DNA from: Kibdelosporangium sp040675465
GTDB lineage: Bacteria > Actinomycetota > Actinomycetes > Mycobacteriales > Pseudonocardiaceae
Length of the DNA stretch: 64,000 nt
NCBI RefSeq assembly: GCF_040675465.1
Contig: NZ_JBFAPA010000001.1
Coordinates: forward strand, 868,001 to 932,000
Direction: 5' to 3'
Positions 16,699 through 25,035 of the stretch are shown here, in pieces. The first letter of the stretch is position 1; each line of letters opens with the position of its first letter. The position numbers and the translations under genes were made by a program. A model generated the notes under the pieces. It did not search any database and was not told the DNA's origin. It saw only the letters and a program-made list of their open reading frames with translations.

Positions 16699-17817
16699 TC
16701 ACGTGGCCAGCCTTGAGGTGAGCCATTCGTGGAAGGTGGCGATGTGGTGTTCGCTGGGGACGAGGACGCCGCCTTTGGCGTAGACGCGCGAGGACATGTT
16801 GGGCTGGCAGCGTTCGCAGGCGTCGAAGTCCTGGACGTTCACGCGGTGGAACAGCTCGACCGAGTGTGAGACGTCGCGGCCGCTCGCGACAACGTCCTTT
16901 GTGTACAGCCAGTCGCAGACGACGGTGGTGCGGTCGGCGGCGACCGGGAACATGCGGTGGAAGATCACGTGGTCGGGGACCAGGTTGATGAACACCTGGG
17001 GGTTGACGGTGATGGCGTAGTACTTGCGGTCCTGGTCCTCGCCGACGCCGGAGATCTTGTCGAGGCCTTCGCTGCCGTCGACGGTGAAGCCCTGGGCGTC
17101 ATCGGCGAAGGCGGCGCCGTGGCCGACGTAGTACTGGGCCGCGTAGCCATCGGCGAACTCGGGCAGGACCTCGGTCAACTCGGGGTGGATCGTGGCGCAG
17201 TGGTAGCACTCCATGAAGTTCTCGATGATGAGCTTCCAGTTCGCCTTGACGTCGTAGACGATCCGGCGCCCGACCGACAGGGAGTCGACCTCCCAGTGGT
17301 CGATCATCGACGTGTCGCCGAGGCGCGCGGCGGCCGCGCCCATCACAGTGTCCTCAAAGGACGGTGGGGTATCCGCGAGGCAGACCCAGGCGTAGCCCAG
17401 CCATTCGCGCAGGTGCACCGGGACGAGACCCCATTCGGTGCGGTCGATGTCCGGCATCTTGGTCAGGTTCGGTGCCGCGATGAGCTTGCCGTCCAGGCCG
17501 TAAGTCCAAGCGTGGTAAGGACATTGCAGCGACCGCTTGGTCTCCCCCGCGGCGTCCACACACAGCTTGGCGCCGCGGTGGCGGCACACGTTCAGGAACG
17601 CCCGCAGCTCACCGTCGCGCCCGCGCACCAGGATCACGCTTTCCCGGCCCACGTCGACGGTCTCGAACTTGCCGGGCGTATCGATGTCGTCCACGCGCGC
17701 CACGGCGAACCACATGGCCTCGAAGACCCGGCTCTGCTCGAGGGCGAACACCGCGGGATCGGTGTAGTAGTGCCCGGGCAGCGTCGCGAGCAGGCTGGGC
17801 GGCAGGCTGATGGTCAA
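16699..17817 (-). CDS. Rieske non-heme iron oxygenase, probable glycine betaine (or proline betaine) demethylase, alpha subunit
   Basis: About 372 aa from a TTG that overlaps the reductase stop (TTGA). Rieske cluster ligands: NVCRHRGAKLC (C-x-H) and CPYHAWTYGLDG (C-x2-H). Mononuclear iron site: NWKLIIENFMECYHCATIHPEL supplies two His, and QDFDACERCQ the likely Asp. ENFMECYHC...IHPEL is the form seen in glycine-betaine monooxygenase (GbcA) and carnitine/stachydrine oxygenases. Neighbouring betaine importer, dimethylglycine oxidase and sarcosine oxidase genes make glycine betaine to dimethylglycine plus formaldehyde the best guess. The last residues were altered by insertion of the AAA/RloB cassette. 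An upstream open extension is antisense noise. Confidence 0.85.
   Translation of the reverse strand: MTISLPPSLLATLPGHYYTDPAVFALEQSRVFEAMWFAVARVDDIDTPGKFETVDVGRESVILVRGRDGELRAFLNVCRHRGAKLCVDAAGETKRSLQCPYHAWTYGLDGKLIAAPNLTKMPDIDRTEWGLVPVHLREWLGYAWVCLADTPPSFEDTVMGAAAARLGDTSMIDHWEVDSLSVGRRIVYDVKANWKLIIENFMECYHCATIHPELTEVLPEFADGYAAQYYVGHGAAFADDAQGFTVDGSEGLDKISGVGEDQDRKYYAITVNPQVFINLVPDHVIFHRMFPVAADRTTVVCDWLYTKDVVASGRDVSHSVELFHRVNVQDFDACERCQPNMSSRVYAKGGVLVPSEHHIATFHEWLTSRLAT
16706..16721 (+). repeat. Right copy of 16-bp direct repeat bounding the AAA/RloB cassette
   Basis: GCCAGCCTTGAGGTGA, identical to 14582-14597. This copy lies inside the last codons of the minus-strand Rieske gene (reading LTSRLA). 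If the cassette is removed between the copies, the Rieske frame ends SRLAPI-stop instead of SRLAT-stop. Confidence 0.8.
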
Positions 17818-18962
17818 CTCAACACCCCTTCGGTGACGGTGGTCAGCTCCCGGCGCCAGCGGCCGAACACCCGCGCCTCGTCCCGGGAGAGCACAGCGAC
17901 AGGCCGCGACTCGCGGCGGTAGACAGCGGTGAACGGGCCGTCGGCGGCGCCGGACACGATCTCGACCTGGTCGCCCTCCTGCCGGTGCCCGGCGAACTGC
18001 AGCCGCGACCCGTACTGGTCGGACCAGAAGTACGGCACGGCGAACCTCGCCGCGTGCACGCTCGTGCGGCCCATCAACGTGGCCGCGGCGATGCGAGGCT
18101 GCTGCAACGCGTTCGTCCAGTGCTCCTGGCGGAGCACGGTCTGGGCGTGGTCGTTGAACGAGGAGGCGCAGTCGCCGACCGCGACGACCTGCGGGATGTT
18201 GGTGGAGCACTTGGCATCCGTGACCACCCCGCCGTCGATGATCAACCCCGACCCGGCCAGCCACGAAACGTTCGGCGTCGCGCCAACCCCGGCCACGACG
18301 ACATCCGCGCGCAGCTCGATGCCATCCGCGAGCCGCACCAAGTGATCGGCGATCTCCGCCACCGGCACACCCGTGATCAGTCGAACGCCGTTCGCTGCAT
18401 GTAGCGAACCGCAGATCCGGCCCATCTCGGCACCGAGCGGCCCGGCCATCGGCACCGGCAGCGCCTCGACCACGGTCACGTCCAGACCCAGTTTCCGTGC
18501 CGTGGAAGCAACTTCGGCGCCGATGAAGCCCGCCCCGATCACCACCACCGAACCGGCGGAAGCGAAAGCCGAGCGCAGCGCGATGGCGTCATCCAGCGTC
18601 CGCAGCGTGTGAACGTTGCGCCCAGGCAAGGTCCGCGCCCGCGCACCGGTCGCCAGCACAACGCCGTCGGACTGAACGCGTTCGCCGGTGCTCAGCACCA
18701 CCGAACGGTCGGACGGATCCAGCTGGACCGCGGAAACGCCCAGCCGCCAGTCGACGTCCAGCAGCTTGTCGTCCGTGGTCAGCAACGAGATGTCCGGGGA
18801 CTCGCCGGCCAGGAACTCCTTGGACAGCGGTGGCCGGTCGTAGGGCTCGTGGGTCTCCTCGCCCAGCACGATGATCCGCCCGGCGAACTCCTGCGCGCGC
18901 AGGGCGCGGGCGGCGGAAAGGCCGGCCAGTGAGGCGCCGACCACGGTGATGGTCCGCATCAT
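17814..18962 (-). CDS. FAD-dependent ferredoxin reductase for the Rieske oxygenase
   Basis: 382 aa from ATG at 18962, overlapping the ferredoxin stop. ITVVGASLAGLSAARALR binds FAD, VVVIGAGFIGAEVASTARKLG binds NADH, and VVAVGDCASSFNDHAQ is the C-terminal FAD motif of the BphA4/CamA reductase class. It passes electrons from NADH to the adjacent Rieske ferredoxin and so to the oxygenase. Together the three overlapping genes make a complete three-component monooxygenase. This differs from the Pseudomonas GbcAB system, where one reductase protein carries flavin and a plant-type cluster. Confidence 0.88.
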   Translation of the reverse strand: MMRTITVVGASLAGLSAARALRAQEFAGRIIVLGEETHEPYDRPPLSKEFLAGESPDISLLTTDDKLLDVDWRLGVSAVQLDPSDRSVVLSTGERVQSDGVVLATGARARTLPGRNVHTLRTLDDAIALRSAFASAGSVVVIGAGFIGAEVASTARKLGLDVTVVEALPVPMAGPLGAEMGRICGSLHAANGVRLITGVPVAEIADHLVRLADGIELRADVVVAGVGATPNVSWLAGSGLIIDGGVVTDAKCSTNIPQVVAVGDCASSFNDHAQTVLRQEHWTNALQQPRIAAATLMGRTSVHAARFAVPYFWSDQYGSRLQFAGHRQEGDQVEIVSGAADGPFTAVYRRESRPVAVLSRDEARVFGRWRRELTTVTEGVLS

Positions 18963-19264
18963 GCGCTCACCTCGACGTAGATGTTGCCGTCCCGGACGAC
19001 CACCTCGTGCGTGCGGACCGGGACCTTGGCCGGCGGACCGGTCGGTTTGCCGGTGCGCAGGTCGAAACAGGACGCGTGCAGCGGGCACTCGACTGTGCAA
19101 CCCTCGAGCCAGCCCTCGGCGAGTGAGGCGTCCTGGTGCGTGCAGGTGTCGTCGATCGCGAAGTACTCGCCGTCCACGTGGAACACCGCGATGGGGGCGT
19201 CGCCGTGCTCGAGTCTGTGCGCCTCGCCGTCGGGGAGGTCCGCCACCGCGCAGACCAGGATCAT
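18959..19264 (-). CDS. Rieske-type [2Fe-2S] ferredoxin
   Basis: 101 aa, start ATG with GGAGG upstream. CTHQDASL (C-x-H) and CPLHASCFDLRTG (C-x2-H) are the Rieske ligand pairs, and the length matches NirD/BphF-like ferredoxins. First gene of a three-gene minus-strand operon (ferredoxin, reductase, oxygenase) joined by 4-bp overlaps. Two copies of the GTTG-N9-CAAC element lie just upstream at 19274-19309, shared with the divergent IclR gene. Confidence 0.92.
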   Translation of the reverse strand: MILVCAVADLPDGEAHRLEHGDAPIAVFHVDGEYFAIDDTCTHQDASLAEGWLEGCTVECPLHASCFDLRTGKPTGPPAKVPVRTHEVVVRDGNIYVEVSA

Positions 19265-19273
19265 CTTGCCTCC

Positions 19274-19309
19274 GTTGTGCGATACACAACAAGTCGTGCG
19301 ATAAGCAAC
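19274..19309. promoter_or_regulatory. Paired GTTG-N9-CAAC elements, candidate IclR operators
   Basis: GTTGTGCGATACACAAC (19274-19290) is a 17-bp palindrome-like element. GTCGTGCGATAAGCAAC (19293-19309) is a near copy 19 bp further on, about two helical turns. They lie between the divergent ferredoxin and IclR genes. Related elements occur at 21397, 21482, 23997 and 30751. Confidence 0.6.
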
Positions 19310-19383
19310 AGAGTGAGGCCTGCTCAGATGCGCGTCAAGGGTTCAACCAGGGGAATCGCAGTACGGGTGAGTAAGGTTGCGGC

Positions 19384-20163
19384 ATGGGGAACGAAAAGCC
19401 GCAAACCCCGGCAGTACAGGTCCAGTCCGTGGACCGGGCACTGGCGATCCTGGACATCCTCGCCCTGAAGGGTGAGGCCGGTGTCACGGAGATCGCTGCG
19501 GAGCTCGACGTCCACAAGTCCACGGCGTTCCGCCTGATCGGCGCGCTGGAGAACCGGCGCCTGGTGGAACAGGTGGCCGAGCGGGGGAAGTACAGACTCG
19601 GCTTCGGCATCGTCCGGCTGGCCGGTGCCACCACGGCGCGCCTCGACCTCCCCAGAGAAAGCCAGCCGGTCTGCGAGCGCCTGGCCATGGAGCTGGACGA
19701 GACGGTCAATGTCGCGATCATGGACTCCGGCCAGGCCACGAACATCATCCAGGTCTACGGCACCGCCGCGGTGACCACGCGCAACTGGATCGGCCAGCGC
19801 ACCCCGCTGCACGCCACGTCGAGCGGGAAGGTCCTGCTGGCGTGGGCGGCCGAGGAGGACCTGGAGACCGCGATGGACACCCTGGAGCGCTACACGCCCA
19901 ACACCATCACCAGCCGGTCCAAGCTGCTGGCCGAGCTGGAGGCCATCCGGGCCAACGGCTGGGGCAGCACGGCCGAGGAGCTGGAGATCGGGCTGAACGC
20001 CATCGCGGCGCCGATCCGGGACGGCTCCGGCGAGGTCATCGCGGCCGTCAGCGTGTCCGGGCCGGCGTACCGGCTGGGGGTGGACTCCTACCCGGACGTG
20101 GCCGAGAAACTGTGCGCCGGAGCCGCCGAGATCAGCTCGCGGGTCGGCTACTTCGGCGGATAG
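19384..20163 (+). CDS. IclR-family transcriptional regulator (betaine locus, copy 1)
   Basis: 259 aa. The winged helix-turn-helix is VQSVDRALAILDILALKG, then VTEIAAELDVHKSTAFRLIGALENRRLVEQ. The effector domain includes RNWIGQRTPLHATSSGKVLLAW and LNAIAAPIRDGSGEVIAAVSVSGPAYRL, both IclR landmarks. Divergent from the ferredoxin-led demethylase operon, with two candidate operators between. It is closely similar in motif wording to the second IclR protein at 23157, so the two are probably paralogues. Predicted to respond to a methylated-amine intermediate. Effector unknown. Confidence 0.9.
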   Translation: MGNEKPQTPAVQVQSVDRALAILDILALKGEAGVTEIAAELDVHKSTAFRLIGALENRRLVEQVAERGKYRLGFGIVRLAGATTARLDLPRESQPVCERLAMELDETVNVAIMDSGQATNIIQVYGTAAVTTRNWIGQRTPLHATSSGKVLLAWAAEEDLETAMDTLERYTPNTITSRSKLLAELEAIRANGWGSTAEELEIGLNAIAAPIRDGSGEVIAAVSVSGPAYRLGVDSYPDVAEKLCAGAAEISSRVGYFGG

Positions 20164-20283
20164 CGACAGTCACCACCGCGAGCACCCCGGCTCGTGAGGC
20201 AGGGTCCGCCGCCATCGCCGTCTGCGCCTTGAACAGCGCTCCAGCGCAGGGCGAACGCGAAGAACCCGACCGCGACCAGGACC

Positions 20284-20592
20284 GGCACCTTCGGACCTCG
20301 GTGCGGCTTCGAGCTGATCTCCGAGCCGATCGGCCTGGCCTGCGCGCCGGGCCGGGGTTGGGATCTCGTTCGTGCCGCTGGGCCTGGACTTCTCCCCGCA
20401 CCCGCGGCCGGGCGACGCGCTGCGGCTGATCCCGCTCGCCGACGCGCGGCTGGACCGGCGGATCGACTCACCTACCCCGCCGGGCCTGCGGCCAGCCCCG
20501 CGACCAGGCGGTTCGTCGAGCTACTTGAACACCACCGTGCGGTGGCCGTTGAGCAGGACCCGCCGTTCGACGTGCCACTGGACGGCTCGTGA
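20284..20592 (+). pseudogene. Remnant of a LysR-type regulator, C-terminal part with two frameshifts
   Basis: Three consecutive frames each give a piece of a LysR effector domain. From 20284: FELISEPIGLACAPGRGW. From about 20360: FVPLGLDFSPHPRPGD then LRLIPLADARLDRRID. From about 20467: LTYPAGPAASPATRRFVELL. The pieces join in the right order. No DNA-binding half is present. The 3' part overlaps the end of purU on the opposite strand. Between 20164 and 20283 I see no gene. The minus strand there reads VLVAVGFFAFALRW in one frame, perhaps a scrap of a former divergent membrane protein. Confidence 0.5.
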
Positions 20593-21396
20593 CAGCGCCA
20601 GGCACTCGGCGTCCCGGCCGATCACCGCGAGCGACTCGGCGTCCTGGGTGTGGTCCACCCGGATCACCTCCTGCTCGATGATCGGGCCCTCGTCCAGGTC
20701 GGCGGTGACGTAGTGGGCGGTCGCGCCGACCACCTTCACGCCCCGCTCAAACGCCTGGTGATAGGGCTTGGCGCCCTTGAAGCTGGGCAGGAACGAGTGA
20801 TGGATGTTGATCACCCGGCCCTCCAGCTTCTGGCACAGCCCGTCGGAGAGCACCTGCATGTACCGGGCCAGCACGGTCAGCTCGATGTTGTTGCGCTCGA
20901 TCAGCTCGAGCAGCTTGGCCTCGGCCGCGGCCTTGGTCTCCCGGGTGACCGGGATGTGCGCGAACGGGATGTTGTAGGACTCGGCCAGCCGCCAGAAGTC
21001 GGTGTGGTTGGACACGATCAGCGGGATGTCGATCTTCAGCTGACCGGTCTGCCAGCGGTAGAGCAGGTCGTTGAGGCAATGCCCGAACCGGGACACCATG
21101 ATCAGCACCCGCGGCCGCTCGTCGAGGGCGTTGAGCTGCCATTCCATCCCGTAGACGGTCGCGGTGCGGGCGAAGGAAGCGCGCAGGTCCTCAAGGGCGA
21201 CCGGGTTCCGGCGAGCGGCGAAGTGCACCCGCATGTAGAACCGTTCGGAGTCGAACTGCCGGTTGTCCACGATGTCGCAGCCGTGTTCCACCAGGAACCC
21301 GGAGACCGCGTGCACGATGCCGAGCTGCTCGGGGCAGGTGAGGGTCAGCACGAACTCGTCGCTCACCACGACCTCCAGTTGCGTCATATGAGACAT
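20521..21396 (-). CDS. purU: Formyltetrahydrofolate deformylase
   Basis: About 291 aa from ATG at 21396. ATG at 21387 is equally possible, and longer upstream reading is unlikely. An N-terminal ACT domain (FVLTLTCPEQLGIVHAVSGFL) is followed by the formyltransferase-type domain with NIHHSFLPSFKGAKPYHQAF and AHYVTADLDEGPIIEQ, containing the Asn-His-Asp catalytic residues. It hydrolyses 10-formyl-THF to formate and THF. In this locus it would regenerate THF after the dimethylglycine and sarcosine oxidases load it with one-carbon units. Divergent from the GMC gene, with candidate IclR elements at both promoters. One element (21397-21413) abuts its start codon. Confidence 0.92.
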   Translation of the reverse strand: MSHMTQLEVVVSDEFVLTLTCPEQLGIVHAVSGFLVEHGCDIVDNRQFDSERFYMRVHFAARRNPVALEDLRASFARTATVYGMEWQLNALDERPRVLIMVSRFGHCLNDLLYRWQTGQLKIDIPLIVSNHTDFWRLAESYNIPFAHIPVTRETKAAAEAKLLELIERNNIELTVLARYMQVLSDGLCQKLEGRVINIHHSFLPSFKGAKPYHQAFERGVKVVGATAHYVTADLDEGPIIEQEVIRVDHTQDAESLAVIGRDAECLALSRAVQWHVERRVLLNGHRTVVFK

Positions 21397-21413
21397 GAGA
21401 CGTAGTTCGCAAC
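21397..21413. promoter_or_regulatory. IclR-type element at the purU start
   Basis: GAGACGTAGTTCGCAAC keeps the right half TTCGCAAC of the GTTG-N9-CAAC element but not the left. It lies directly upstream of the purU ATG. Confidence 0.4.
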
Positions 21414-21481
21414 AGTGTCCGCACCAGTTGGCGTCCGCGTCAAGCCCAGCTAGCCTGCTGACACACCGCATTGTGAACCCA

Positions 21482-21498
21482 GTTGAGTAATACGCAAC
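21482..21498. promoter_or_regulatory. IclR-type element upstream of the choline dehydrogenase gene
   Basis: GTTGAGTAATACGCAAC, a full match to GTTG-N9-CAAC, 20 bp before the GMC oxidoreductase ATG. Confidence 0.55.
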
Positions 21499-21517
21499 AG
21501 AATCACCGGGAGGCGCG

Positions 21518-23164
21518 ATGGGCTACGACTACATCATCGTCGGTGGCGGGTCCGCCGGCTGCGCGCTGGCCAACCGGCTGTCCGCCGACCCCGCGACGAA
21601 GGTCCTGGTGCTCGAGGCCGGCCGGCCCGACTGGATCTGGGACGTCTTCATCCACATGCCCGCCGCGCTGACCATGGTCATCGGCAACCGCTTCTACGAC
21701 TGGAAGTACTTCTCCGAGCCGGAGCCGTTCATGGGCGGCCGCCGGGTCTCGCACGGCCGCGGCAAGGTGCTCGGCGGGTCGTCCAGCATCAACGGGATGA
21801 TCTTCCAGCGCGGCAACCCGATGGACCTCGAGCGCTGGGCCGCCGACCCGGGCATGAAGGACTGGGACTACGCGCATTGCCTGCCGTACTTCAAGAAGAT
21901 GGAGAGCTGCCTGGCCGGCGCCGACGAGTGGCGCGGCGGCGACGGGCCGCTGATCCTGGAACGCGGCCCCGCCAAAAACCCGTTGTTCGGCGCCTTCTTC
22001 GCGGCGACCCAGCAGGCCGGGTACCCGATCACCAAGGATGTCAACGGGTTCCAGCAGGAGGGCTTCGCCCGGTTCGACCGCAACATCCACAAAGGACGGC
22101 GGTGGTCGGCCGCCCGCGCGTACCTGCACCCGGTGAAGAACCGTCCAAACCTGACAGTCCAGTGCCTGGCGCACGTGAACAAGGTCCTCTTCGAGGGCAC
22201 GACCGCGGTCGGCGTCGAGTACCAGCGGTTCGGCCGTGCCCACCGGGTTCGCGCCCACGAGGTCATCCTCAGCGGCGGCGCCATCAACACCCCGCAGCTG
22301 TTGCAGCTGTCCGGCGTCGGCAACGCCAAAGAGCTTGCGGCGCTGGGCATCGACGTCGTCAAGGACCTGCCGGGCGTCGGCGAGAACCTGCAGGACCACC
22401 TCGAGGTCTACGTCCAGCACGCTTCCAAGAAGCCGGTGTCGCTCAACCCCGCGCTGAAATGGCGGAATCGTCCGCTGATCGGGCTGCAGTGGCTGCTCGC
22501 CCGCAAGGGTCCGGCCGCCACCAACCACTTCGAGGGCGGCGGGTTCGCGCGCAGCAACGAGGACGTCGAGTACCCGAACCTGATGTTCCACTTCCTGCCG
22601 CTGGCCGTGCGCTACGACGGTTCACAGCCGACCGCGGGACACGGCTACCAGGTGCACATCGGCCCGATGTACTCCGACGCCCGCGGCTCGGTGAAGATCA
22701 AGTCCACGGACCCGCGTGAGCATCCCGCGCTGCGGTTCAACTACCTGTCCACCGACCAGGACCGGCGCGAGTGGGTCGAGGCGATCCGGGTCGCCCGCGA
22801 GATCCTCAAGCAGCCCGCGTTCGACGAGTTCAACGACGGCGAGATCTCCCCCGGGCCGGATGTCCGGACCGACGAGGAGATCCTGGCCTGGGTCGCCAAG
22901 GACGCCGAGACCGCGTACCACCCGTCCTGCACGGCGAAGATGGGCATCGACGAGATGTCGGTCGTGGACCCCACGACCATGAAGGTGCACGGGGTCGAAG
23001 GGCTGCGCGCGGTCGACGCGTCCGTCATGCCCTATGTCACCAACGGGAACATCTACGCCCCGGTGATGATGGTCGCCGAGAAGGCCGCCGACCTGATCCT
23101 CGGCAACACCCCGCTGCCGCCGTCCGACGCTCCCTACTACCGCCACGGGGCGAGCCATGAGTGA
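21518..23164 (+). CDS. betA: GMC-family choline dehydrogenase-like oxidoreductase
   Basis: 548 aa, ATG with GGGAGG upstream. YDYIIVGGGSAGCALANRLS is the FAD motif. HGRGKVLGGSSSINGM and ILSGGAINTPQLLQLSGVG are GMC signatures 1 and 2. The catalytic His is in YHPSCTAKMG, and VTNGNIYAPVMMVAEKAADLI closes the domain. Length and wording match BetA, which oxidises choline to betaine aldehyde (and sometimes on to betaine) using FAD. No betaine aldehyde dehydrogenase is in the window. Given the locus, another quaternary or methylated amine alcohol is possible. Overlaps the start of the following IclR gene by 8 bp. Confidence 0.82.
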   Translation: MGYDYIIVGGGSAGCALANRLSADPATKVLVLEAGRPDWIWDVFIHMPAALTMVIGNRFYDWKYFSEPEPFMGGRRVSHGRGKVLGGSSSINGMIFQRGNPMDLERWAADPGMKDWDYAHCLPYFKKMESCLAGADEWRGGDGPLILERGPAKNPLFGAFFAATQQAGYPITKDVNGFQQEGFARFDRNIHKGRRWSAARAYLHPVKNRPNLTVQCLAHVNKVLFEGTTAVGVEYQRFGRAHRVRAHEVILSGGAINTPQLLQLSGVGNAKELAALGIDVVKDLPGVGENLQDHLEVYVQHASKKPVSLNPALKWRNRPLIGLQWLLARKGPAATNHFEGGGFARSNEDVEYPNLMFHFLPLAVRYDGSQPTAGHGYQVHIGPMYSDARGSVKIKSTDPREHPALRFNYLSTDQDRREWVEAIRVAREILKQPAFDEFNDGEISPGPDVRTDEEILAWVAKDAETAYHPSCTAKMGIDEMSVVDPTTMKVHGVEGLRAVDASVMPYVTNGNIYAPVMMVAEKAADLILGNTPLPPSDAPYYRHGASHE

Positions 23165-23918
23165 CAGCACGATCCAGTCGGTCGACCGCGCGTTGACCGT
23201 GCTCAGACTTCTTGCCAGATACGGCGAGCTCGGCGTCACCGACATCGCACGCAAGCTGAAAGTGCACAAGTCCACCGCGTTCCGGCTGGTCACCACGCTG
23301 GAATCACACGATCTGGTGGAACAGCACAGTGATCGCGGCAAGTACCGGCTCGGCGTCGGCGTGCTGCAGCTGGCCGGCGCCACCACCGCGAAGCTGGATC
23401 TGGTGCAGCGCAGTCGTCCGGTGTCCCAACGACTGGCCGAGGTGGTCGGCGAGACGGTGAACATCACCGTGCTGGCCGGGCAGGAGGCGCTCTACGTCGA
23501 CCAGGTCGCCGGTTCGGCCGCGCTGCAGCTGCACAACTGGGTCGGCCAGCGGATCCCGTTGCACGCCACCTCCAACGGGAAGGTGTTGCTCGCAAGCGTT
23601 TCCGGGGTCCGGTTCGACGAGCTGACCTCCGGCGTGCTGAAGCGGTTCACCGACAAGACCATCACCTCGCGCCAGGAGCTGAGGGTCCAGGTCGAGCGGG
23701 TCCGGCAGAACGGGTTCGCCATCGCCGTCGACGAGCTCGAGGTGGGCCTGACCGCCATCGCCGCGCCGATCAGCGGAGCCGACGGAGTTGTGGTGGGATC
23801 CATCAGTGCTTCCGGACCGGGTTTCCGCATTACCAGGGCCCACCTGCCCGATGTGGCCAAGCACGTCGTGGCCTCTGCCCAGGAGATCTCCCGCAGATTG
23901 GGATGGCACGGTCACTAG
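23157..23918 (+). CDS. IclR-family transcriptional regulator (betaine locus, copy 2)
   Basis: 253 aa, ATGAGTGA overlap with the end of betA. The helix-turn-helix reads VTDIARKLKVHKSTAFRLVTTLESHDLVEQHSDRGKYRLG, and the effector domain contains LHNWVGQRIPLHATSNGKVLLA and LTAIAAPISGADGVVVGSISASGPGFRI. It shares many phrases with the first IclR gene (HKSTAFRL, RGKYRLG, LAGATTA), so duplication within the locus is likely. Probably a second regulator of choline/betaine genes. Confidence 0.9.
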   Translation: MSDSTIQSVDRALTVLRLLARYGELGVTDIARKLKVHKSTAFRLVTTLESHDLVEQHSDRGKYRLGVGVLQLAGATTAKLDLVQRSRPVSQRLAEVVGETVNITVLAGQEALYVDQVAGSAALQLHNWVGQRIPLHATSNGKVLLASVSGVRFDELTSGVLKRFTDKTITSRQELRVQVERVRQNGFAIAVDELEVGLTAIAAPISGADGVVVGSISASGPGFRITRAHLPDVAKHVVASAQEISRRLGWHGH

Positions 23919-23982
23919 ATAAAACCGATTTGAAACACGACACAGTCTTGACTAGTGGACAGGCTTGAGCTGATTGTGTTCC

Positions 23983-25031
<1,049 letters not shown>

Positions 25032-25035
<4 letters not shown>

